Assembly (NCBI GenBank): GCA_026707545.1
Contig: JAPOWR010000001.1
Span: forward strand, 1,393,778-1,457,777
DNA from: Acidobacteriota bacterium
GTDB taxonomy: Bacteria > Acidobacteriota > Thermoanaerobaculia > Multivoradales > Multivoraceae
DNA: 64,000 nucleotides
Direction: 5' to 3'
Program-made: the position numbers and the translations under genes
Notes under the pieces: model-generated
What the model saw: only the letters and a program-made list of their open reading frames with translations
Told to the model about the DNA's origin: nothing
The model's database searches: none
In this document: in pieces, positions 58,901 to 64,000 of the stretch
How positions within the stretch are numbered: the first letter of the stretch is position 1
Layout of the letters: every line of letters begins with the position of its first letter

Positions 58901-61656
58901 CGATCGTGGGCATGATCCGATGCGTCGGCGTCGGCGGTCGACGGGTCAGCGTCGACGCCAAGGCTGTAGGTGAACGTGACCGCGGACGCCGCCGGTTCAC
59001 TCAACGTGAGCCTGAGCAGGGCCGTATCCCCCTCCGGCGCGGCCGCGGATCTCGTGCTGAGCGAGACCGTCGGCGCCGTGGGCCGAAACAGGACGACTGG
59101 TTCCACACGAACCTCGATGCCATGGAAGCCCTCCGGCAGGGGCGGCACGGCCGTCGACGCCAGATCCGTGCCGCCGGCCGCCCCGGTGTTCCGGGTCACT
59201 CGCACTTCCGGACTCCGCTCACCGCCGGCGCCGATCGTCACCCGGGCCGCGGACAGGTCACCTCCGGCGGCCGCGAGGGGAAGTGCCATCCTGAACGGCG
59301 CGCCCTCCGTCACTGCAAACCGGATGCGGGCAGGCCCCGGGGCCAGCAGATCCTCGCTGTCCAAGCGCTCGGGCCTGAGAGTGAGCCTGAACGGAGCGCC
59401 CGGGTTCTTGCTCAGGTCCAGGTAGGTGAGGTTCGCCATGCCAGCGAAAACAGCCGGTTCCAGCTCGGTGAACGCGTTGTACGAAAGGTCCAGCTCACGC
59501 AGACTGGCGAGGCGGCCGAGAAAGCCTGGAACCGGACCGCTCAGCGTGTTCACCGACAGGTCCAGCGACCTGAGCCGGGCAAGCCTGCCAAGTTCGGACG
59601 GGATCCCAACAAAGTGATTGTCCGAGAGATTCAGGACCCTGAGGTTTGCGAGGGCACCGAGCTCGGGAGGGATCGTAAGGCGCAGGTCGCCCCCAAAGCC
59701 GCTCTCGAGATCCAGGACTCTCAGGTTCGCGAGATCCCCGAGTTCGGGAGGAACGGGACCTGTCAGGTGGTTGAACGCAAGGTTCAGCGACTCCAGACGG
59801 GCGAGGCGACCGAGTTCGCGGGGGATCGAGCCGGTCAAACGGTTGGCCGAGAGGTCCAGCGATTCCACGCCGGCAAGGCGGCTGAGTTCGGGGGGAATCG
59901 AACCGGTCAAACGGTTGTCCGAGAGATCCAGCGATTTCAGGCCGGCAAGGCGGCCTAGCTCTGGGGGAATCGAACCCATCAGGCCGGGCCCCTTGCGGAG
60001 ACTGACAGTCTGCCAGTCGCGGAAAGTCTCTCCACCCAGGTCGAGCCCCACCACGCGCCCCGACCGGTCCGTCTCCACTCCGTACCAGTCCCCCAACGGC
60101 GCACCGGTCAGCCAGCCGTCGCTGCGGCTCCAGCCCGAGCCGCCGGTGGCCTCGTAGAAGGCAACGAGGACAGCCCTGTCATGCGCCTCTGCCGTGACCA
60201 CCCGGAGTTCGGACGTTCCCTTGACCCCTTCGAGACTGCTTTCGGCGCCACCTGAGCGGACGGTCGCGGTGATCGTGGCCTCGCCCAGGCCGACGCCGCT
60301 GACGAGGCCCGACCCATCCACCGTTGCCACCGAGCGTCTGCTCGACGACCAGGCAAACGCGGCGTCTTTCACGGCGTTGCCGTACTCGTCGTACGCTGCG
60401 GCCACGAGGCGCAGGCTGTCACCGCGCGCGATCGTGGTGCTCGCGGGCGATACGGCGACCGTCGGCACCCCCTTCACCCTGACCGTCGCGGTGGCGGACA
60501 GCGAGCCCCACCGCGCCCTGACCGTGGTGGTCCCGACGCCGACCGCCGTCACCAGGCCCGCGGCATCCACCGTGGCGATCGCCCGGTTGTCGCTCCACCA
60601 GGACACCTCCGCTCCGCTGACTACGCGGCCAGACTCATCCAGCGCCGTCGCCGCAAGCTGCGCGGTCTGGCCGGCGGCTGTGAACGTCAGCTCCTCGGGC
60701 GCGACCCGCAAGGCCGCCATGCCGTCATCCGTGGCGCAGTCGAAGGCGGAGGTGTCGCTCCTCGTAGCCGCCGTCGTGCCCAGCCGGTTTCGGTGCGTCC
60801 ACCGCCGTCCGTTGTGGCTCGTCACATGGAGATTGAAGGCGAGGTCGGTAACCGGCGCCACGAACACCCAACGGTGGCCGTTGTACGCGCAGCCGTCGAG
60901 TACCTTGACCAGCGCCTCAGCGTTGTCCCGGTCGAAGAACCACAGCAGGCCGGACTGGCTCGAAGCCCAGATCCCCGCGCGCCCTTCGCCAACAAGGCCT
61001 TCAGCCGTCTCGTAACACAGGCTCACCTCGTAGCCGCCGTCGAAGACCAGCGGCGTCGAGGTGGGGCGGCAGTCCGTGTACTCCCCGGCCGCTATCGGGC
61101 TCCTGGCGACGGTCTGCGCTCCGGAAGCCGGCACGCCAGCCACCTCGTCGTCCGTATCGCAGACGAACGCGGACGTATCGCTCCGGGCAACCGCCGTCGC
61201 GCCCAGCCTGTTTCGATGAGTCCACCGGCGGCCGTTGTGGCTCGTCACATGGAGATTGAAGGCCACGTCGGTCACCGGCGCCACGTAGACCCAGCGACGG
61301 CCGTTGTAGGAGCAACCGTCGAGGACCTTGACCAGGACCTCGGCATTGCCACGGTCGAAGAACCAGAGCAGGCCCGCCTGGCCCGAAGCCCAGATTCCGC
61401 CACGGCCCTCGCCAACCACCCCCGCGGCCGTCTCGTAGCACAGGCTCACTTCGTAGCCGCCGTCGAAGACCAGCGGCGTCGATGTGGGGCGGCAGTCCGT
61501 GTACTCCCCCGCCGCGATCGGACTCTTGCCGACGGCCGGCGGGCCGGGGGCTGGTGGGATCGGCTGAACGGCTGCTACGAGAGCAACGAACAGCGACGCT
61601 GCCAGCGCCCAGCGGACACAACGTGTGATCCTCTCCACGCCCCTGGAGGCTCGCAC
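55939..61656 (-). CDS. Giant secreted LRR / Ig-like / Calx-beta protein with leishmanolysin-like metalloprotease
   Basis: 1905 residues. Signal peptide ~1-30. Two 126-residue modules (45-170, 186-311) are ~87% identical and contain GLLWFFDR and VKVLDGC. Two Big2-type domains (~316-394, ~398-486). LRR array 1 (~562-750, plant-like IPPELGRLA type), then a ~107-residue cap; Calx-beta ~862-978 (with [18 protein letters not shown]); a [11 protein letters not shown] segment; LRR array 2 (~1108-1416, [12 protein letters not shown] type), then a second, homologous cap; a cadherin-like domain (~1528-1620); and a metzincin-type domain with [10 protein letters not shown] at 1746-1755, a third His in DSHW (H1816) and the Met-turn ELMTP. 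GTG start at 61656; an internal GTG at 61638 is equally likely. Confidence 0.85.
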   Translation of the reverse strand: MRASRGVERITRCVRWALAASLFVALVAAVQPIPPAPGPPAVGKSPIAAGEYTDCRPTSTPLVFDGGYEVSLCYETAAGVVGEGRGGIWASGQAGLLWFFDRGNAEVLVKVLDGCSYNGRRWVYVAPVTDVAFNLHVTSHNGRRWTHRNRLGATAVARSDTSAFVCDTDDEVAGVPASGAQTVARSPIAAGEYTDCRPTSTPLVFDGGYEVSLCYETAEGLVGEGRAGIWASSQSGLLWFFDRDNAEALVKVLDGCAYNGHRWVFVAPVTDLAFNLHVTSHNGRRWTHRNRLGTTAATRSDTSAFDCATDDGMAALRVAPEELTFTAAGQTAQLAATALDESGRVVSGAEVSWWSDNRAIATVDAAGLVTAVGVGTTTVRARWGSLSATATVRVKGVPTVAVSPASTTIARGDSLRLVAAAYDEYGNAVKDAAFAWSSSRRSVATVDGSGLVSGVGLGEATITATVRSGGAESSLEGVKGTSELRVVTAEAHDRAVLVAFYEATGGSGWSRSDGWLTGAPLGDWYGVETDRSGRVVGLDLGGETFRDWQTVSLRKGPGLMGSIPPELGRLAGLKSLDLSDNRLTGSIPPELSRLAGVESLDLSANRLTGSIPRELGRLARLESLNLAFNHLTGPVPPELGDLANLRVLDLESGFGGDLRLTIPPELGALANLRVLNLSDNHFVGIPSELGRLARLRSLDLSVNTLSGPVPGFLGRLASLRELDLSYNAFTELEPAVFAGMANLTYLDLSKNPGAPFRLTLRPERLDSEDLLAPGPARIRFAVTEGAPFRMALPLAAAGGDLSAARVTIGAGGERSPEVRVTRNTGAAGGTDLASTAVPPLPEGFHGIEVRVEPVVLFRPTAPTVSLSTRSAAAPEGDTALLRLTLSEPAASAVTFTYSLGVDADPSTADADASDHAHDRGGSVRIAAGASGAYIEIPIVDDDELEPPREVLTVILDPPGEGTGYRRGHPHAAKVIVEEGVCDRTPAVRAAILSEDEFLRNWSPFVTLSDPAEVGSANCAELDEYRLADIPALQIFGAAATSRSEGGSRWTPELVARVRAGECGIQSLFADGPEAGQRATCVEAGDRTEAVRLRSDLTSVEGGTTATSLREDDFAGLSNLRVLWLSGLGLTELPEDVFAGLTRLYELIVQENELASLPPGIFRGLHNLRLRLGLSRNRLTSLPSAVFSDVPEVWFLHLDGNQLTDLPTGVFSGLFRLNQLDLERNRLTDLPPDVFSDLSGLDLLDISENGLTHLPPRIFSGLSGLSWLSMHSNQLTDLPSEVFGDLSGLELLALQQNRLTAVPTRALDDLSGLKWLFIWGNPLGKLEASAFSGLARLERLSIGEAELAEISPRTFAGLERLETLLLAPNQLEELPPGVFAGLSRLQTLRLDRNQLEELPPGVFAGLSRLQNLRLDRNPGTPFPLTLELRRTDTANVGAPGPARLALALEQGAPVNIRVPLAAHGGSVSAEVVTLEAGSDSSEELAAVPAGTGRSAMQVVAGPAPELSRYVRGVEVRLADPLVLFGTASNRAPVPERALPLLRLRAGSAGASVDVSSYFRDPDGDSLTYAAAVDRPGVVSVGTSGSSVTAEPVGPGQAAVVVTATDRSGLGARLFLPVSVSGASPGDFDIDLILKGEVPTSVRAAFDRAVEYWSAILAATELPDVPVSGDLVLGCLGITARGFQGSVDDLLIVARAGSIDGERGVIARAAVCGVRQGEGGLPFVGAVEFDADDAEWMTSRDLYEVILHEIGHVLGIGTLWSRFGLLRNPSLEVDGIPDTHFAGPLAIGAFDQVGGTAYTHGEKVPVENRASFGSGDSHWRDRVFDHELMTPTLNLGVASPLSAVTIQSLADLGYVVDVALAEPYALPGTVAEDAAESVDKIEYGDDTPRVPIIVVGRNGRIVGTIPE
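57088..57408 (-). repeat. LRR cap module, copy 2 (residues 1417-1523)
   Basis: Begins [16 protein letters not shown] and contains [16 protein letters not shown], a [16 protein letters not shown] segment and ends [14 protein letters not shown]. The same order appears in copy 1 (59086-59406), which starts [16 protein letters not shown] and has [16 protein letters not shown] and [12 protein letters not shown]. Each directly follows an LRR array. Confidence 0.75.
57409..57552 (-). repeat. 72-bp tandem duplication of one LRR unit
   Basis: 57409-57480 and 57481-57552 are adjacent 72-base copies that differ at three positions (69/72 identical), each encoding a 24-residue LRR containing [14 protein letters not shown]. 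The other LRRs in this array are much more diverged. Confidence 0.9.
59086..59406 (-). repeat. LRR cap module, copy 1 (residues 751-857)
   Basis: Directly after LRR array 1; begins [16 protein letters not shown] and contains [16 protein letters not shown], a [16 protein letters not shown] segment and [12 protein letters not shown]. Homologous to the module at 57088-57408 after LRR array 2. Confidence 0.75.
60724..61524 (-). repeat. Two long near-identical modules at the N-terminus
   Basis: Copies 61147-61524 and 60724-61101 (126 codons each) share about 110 of 126 residues, with highly similar DNA, e.g. both contain the sequences for [20 protein letters not shown] and [20 protein letters not shown]. 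The WFFDR...VKVLDGC pattern recalls C-terminal modules common in Acidobacteriota secreted proteins. Confidence 0.85.
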
Positions 61657-61734
61657 ACCAGTGTCACATCAGGGAGATCATCGGAGGCCTGATGGCGATG
61701 ATTTGGAGATTGCGGGCTGACCTTCTTCGCGCCG

Positions 61735-62598
61735 CTACTCCGACGAAACCCCCAGGTGCTCGTCGAACCAGGCCACCAGCGCGCTCTCGGCGCGCTCACC
61801 GTCATCGCCACGGAAGCCGTGGGCGGCGCCCTCGATGACGATCAGCTTCGAGGTCACGTTCGCCTCGTCGAAGGCGGCCTTGATCCGCTCGCTGTTGCTG
61901 AGCGGCACGAGCTGGTCCTGGTCGCCGTGGATCAGCAGGGTCGGCGGATCGTCCGCGCTGACGAACAGCACTGGCGAAATGTCGGCGGCCTTGGCCGGAT
62001 CGAAGTCGAGGGCCGGGAAGCGGTCGTTCGGCCCGGTAATCCCCTGCAGATCGACCGGCGGGAAGTAGGCGACCACCGCCGCGACCCGGTTGCCGGTCTG
62101 TTCGATCGGGTCGTTGCTCTCGGAGTCTCCTTCGTCCGAGGCGTTGCCGAGCATCAGCGACAGGTGGCCGCCGGCGCTGCCACCGAACACGCCCATGCGA
62201 TCCGGGTCGATCCCGAAGTCGTCCCCGTTCAGGCGGATGTAGCGCACCGCGCGGCGCACGTCGGCGACCGCCTCCGGCACCTTGAACAGCGGGGCCGAGC
62301 CGTGCCGCACCATGAACACGGCGTAACCCCGGTCCAGAAGATCGCCGACCGCGCCGAAGGCGCGTCCCTCGCCGGACGCGATGCGGTGCGGGTCGGACCA
62401 GCGCGAGAACCACCCGCCGCCGACCATCACCAGGACCGCCGCGCCGTTCTGCTCGGACGGCACGAGCGCATCGAAGGTCAGCGCCATGCCCATCTTGTGG
62501 CCGTAGACGACGTCGGCGTGCACCTTGGCGTCCGAGCCTGCCGAGAGCGGCGCGGCGAGGAGGAGGGTGACGGTCAGGACTGCGAACACGTTCTTCAT
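61735..62598 (-). CDS. Secreted alpha/beta hydrolase (BD-FAE/esterase-like)
   Basis: 287 residues with an N-terminal signal peptide (VFAVLTVTLLLAAPLSAG). The nucleophile elbow GVFGGSAGGHLSL, the acid in HGDQDQLVPLSN and the His in EGAAHGFRGDD form a complete catalytic triad. The oxyanion segment VLVMVGGGWFSR replaces HGGG. Likely an esterase or acyl-peptidase-like hydrolase outside the cytoplasm; substrate unknown. It begins 11 bases after the end of the amidohydrolase gene on the same strand. Confidence 0.88.
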   Translation of the reverse strand: MKNVFAVLTVTLLLAAPLSAGSDAKVHADVVYGHKMGMALTFDALVPSEQNGAAVLVMVGGGWFSRWSDPHRIASGEGRAFGAVGDLLDRGYAVFMVRHGSAPLFKVPEAVADVRRAVRYIRLNGDDFGIDPDRMGVFGGSAGGHLSLMLGNASDEGDSESNDPIEQTGNRVAAVVAYFPPVDLQGITGPNDRFPALDFDPAKAADISPVLFVSADDPPTLLIHGDQDQLVPLSNSERIKAAFDEANVTSKLIVIEGAAHGFRGDDGERAESALVAWFDEHLGVSSE

Positions 62599-62609
62599 CT
62601 GGGGTTCTC

Positions 62610-64000
62610 CTAGGGCTGGACGCCTCCCGTCGTCTCCTGAGGCGGCGCTGTGAGCTTCATCCGTTCGGCGGCAACCATATCCGCCACGTCGGCGAGTAGC
62701 TTCTTCGCGTCATAGACGATGCCGTCCTTGATCGTGTAGCGGACACCGCCGACCCGTTCGGGCCGGCCGGTGTCGTCGTTCAGCCGGACCGCGCCGGTTC
62801 CGTACAGCACCTTCAGATTGGCGATCGGGTTCTCGTCCACGACGAGGAGGTCGGCGAGCATCCCCTCGCGCACGATCCCAAACTCGATGTCGGCGCCGCT
62901 CGCCTTCGCCAATTCCTCGGCGCCGTTCATCGTCGCCGAGCGGATCACCTCGAGCGGATGGAAGCCCGCCTCCTGCAGCATCTCCAGTTCGAGGATCGTG
63001 CCGAAACCGTAGGTCTGGTAGATGAACCCCGAGTCCGAACCGACGGTGACCCGGCCGCCGCGGTTCTTGTACTCGTTCAGGAACTGCATCCAGACGCGGT
63101 AGAAGTTCTTCCAGGCCACCTCGTCCCAGGTCGTCCAGTAGAACCAGTACGAACCGTGGTCCAGGCGGCTGGGGGTGTAGAACTCGGCCAGGCTGGGCAG
63201 CGTGTAGTCCGCGTGCCAGTCGGCGTTGCGCGCCCGCATCACGTCGCGGCCGGCCGAGTAGATCGACATCGTCGGGTTGATGAAGAAGTCGAGTTCCAGA
63301 AACTCCTCCAGCAGGGCGTTCCAGCGCTTGCCGCCGGGCTCGACCATGCTCCACTGCCGAGCGACCTGGCCGAACCGGAACTGCTCGTCCATGTAGTTCA
63401 TCTCTGCCGGCCAGGGCTGCACGTCGTGGCCTTCATACATCGATTCGAACAGCCCGTAGAAGTGGGTCATCCCGACCAGCCCGAGCCGCGCGGAGTCGAT
63501 CGCGTTCATGTGGGCGACCCCCATCTGGTCGAGGTGGGCGGTCGATCCCATTCCCAGGCTCCTCGACTCGTCCAGCAGCGCCGCCATGATCTTCGGCGGA
63601 AATGCGCCGAGCTTGAGACCGTCCACGCCTTTTTCATGGGCGTAGCGCACCCACTCGCGGGCGTCGGCGGGAGTGCGGATGTCCCGGTCCTTCCACTCCT
63701 TGCCCCCGCCCGGACGCTGATAGGAAACGAAGCGCGGCGCGGTGATTTCGTTCCTGCGGCTACGTTCCTTCTCGCTCAGGTCCCACTCGAGCGGGCCGGT
63801 GGGCACACCGCGCGCCGTCGTGATGCCGTGCGCCAGCCACAGCTTGTAGACGTACTCGGCACGCGGCGCCTTGGGCACGCCGCCGGTGTGGACGTGGAGG
63901 TCGACCAGACCCGGCAGCACGTACGACCCGGTCAGATCGAGCTCATGGTCAGCGTCCTTCGGACGCTTGCTCTCGTCGATCTCGGTATTGGCCATACCGA
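62610..64000 (-). CDS. Amidohydrolase-superfamily protein (5'-truncated by window edge)
   Basis: Metal-dependent hydrolase with a TIM-barrel core. The visible protein has the metal motif GLVDLHVHTGG, then GVDGLKLGAFPP (candidate bridging Lys), STAHLDQMG and THFYGLFE (His ligands) and VGSDSGF (Asp). The first Met at 63995 falls just before LTGSYVLPGLVDLHVH, where family members already have ~50 residues of beta-sandwich, and the frame is open to the right edge, so the start lies outside the window. It ends in ~90 residues with a beta-sandwich closing segment (VGGVRYTIKDGIVYDA). Substrate unknown; imidazolonepropionase-like relatives are the closest group by motif. Confidence 0.88.
   Translation of the reverse strand, partial: GMANTEIDESKRPKDADHELDLTGSYVLPGLVDLHVHTGGVPKAPRAEYVYKLWLAHGITTARGVPTGPLEWDLSEKERSRRNEITAPRFVSYQRPGGGKEWKDRDIRTPADAREWVRYAHEKGVDGLKLGAFPPKIMAALLDESRSLGMGSTAHLDQMGVAHMNAIDSARLGLVGMTHFYGLFESMYEGHDVQPWPAEMNYMDEQFRFGQVARQWSMVEPGGKRWNALLEEFLELDFFINPTMSIYSAGRDVMRARNADWHADYTLPSLAEFYTPSRLDHGSYWFYWTTWDEVAWKNFYRVWMQFLNEYKNRGGRVTVGSDSGFIYQTYGFGTILELEMLQEAGFHPLEVIRSATMNGAEELAKASGADIEFGIVREGMLADLLVVDENPIANLKVLYGTGAVRLNDDTGRPERVGGVRYTIKDGIVYDAKKLLADVADMVAAERMKLTAPPQETTGGVQP

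Overview
The window is a high-GC, very gene-dense piece of a Gram-negative bacterial chromosome. The lpxB gene implies lipid A, and many secreted or envelope proteins carry signal peptides or membrane anchors. Gene content and order (infB-rbfA-nrnA-truB-rpsO-pnp; yicC-gmk-rpoZ-coaBC beside lpxB and a DUF6677-type membrane protein; rpsA-ihf) suggest an uncultured Acidobacteriota lineage, possibly Thermoanaerobaculia-like. That assignment is inference from family resemblance and is not proven. I found no tRNA, rRNA, CRISPR array, transposase, integrase or phage gene. Almost all space is coding, and many neighbours overlap by 1-30 bases.

Layout. 1-7618 (+): translation and RNA-decay block (infB truncated at the left edge, rbfA, an NrnA-like DHH phosphoesterase, truB, rpsO, pnp with an RGG tail). 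7662-9641 (-): larC and radC. 9743-10681 (+): agmatinase/arginase family. 10651-15052 (-): threonine synthase-like gene and two sodium-type transporters. 15194-19835 (+): an overlapping operon of a membrane-anchored pseudokinase, two glycosyltransferases and a CPBP membrane protease. 19851-31498 (-): housekeeping run (PLP cysteine-synthase/CBS type enzyme, uracil-DNA glycosylase, coaBC, rpoZ, gmk, yicC, lpxB, two membrane proteins, IHF-like protein, ribosomal protein S1, queG, folA, thyA). 31563-39003 (-): envelope/polysaccharide cluster with a PlsC-like acyltransferase, four glycosyltransferases and two small paralogous proteins, ending in a secreted LamG-like protein. 39059-46639 (+): operator/promoter/29-codon ORF/hairpin unit, then yifB, an M23 peptidase, secA and guaB. 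46636-54194 (-): M24 peptidase, trxA, ribF, rimO, acyl-CoA dehydrogenase, HyuB-type subunit. 54271-55893 (+): acyl-CoA synthetase. 55939-64000 (-): a 1905-residue secreted leucine-rich-repeat/metalloprotease protein, an alpha/beta hydrolase, and an amidohydrolase cut by the right edge.

The most unusual items are: (1) the 1905-residue protein built from internal duplications (two N-terminal modules, two Ig-like domains, two LRR arrays each followed by the same cap) and ending in a leishmanolysin-like zinc protease; (2) a duplicated cassette in which a small protein with a shared C-terminal motif precedes a paralogous GT4 glycosyltransferase; (3) a single-pass membrane pseudokinase lacking both the ATP-binding lysine and the DFG aspartate, leading a glycosyltransferase operon; (4) an 18-bp perfect palindrome abutting a good sigma70-type promoter, a 29-codon ORF with a strong ribosome binding site, and a 12-bp hairpin in the largest non-coding stretch; (5) an alanine-symporter-family transporter with a ~110-residue insertion. 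Recognisable sigma70-like promoters occur upstream of rpsA, the M23 gene and the 29-codon ORF.
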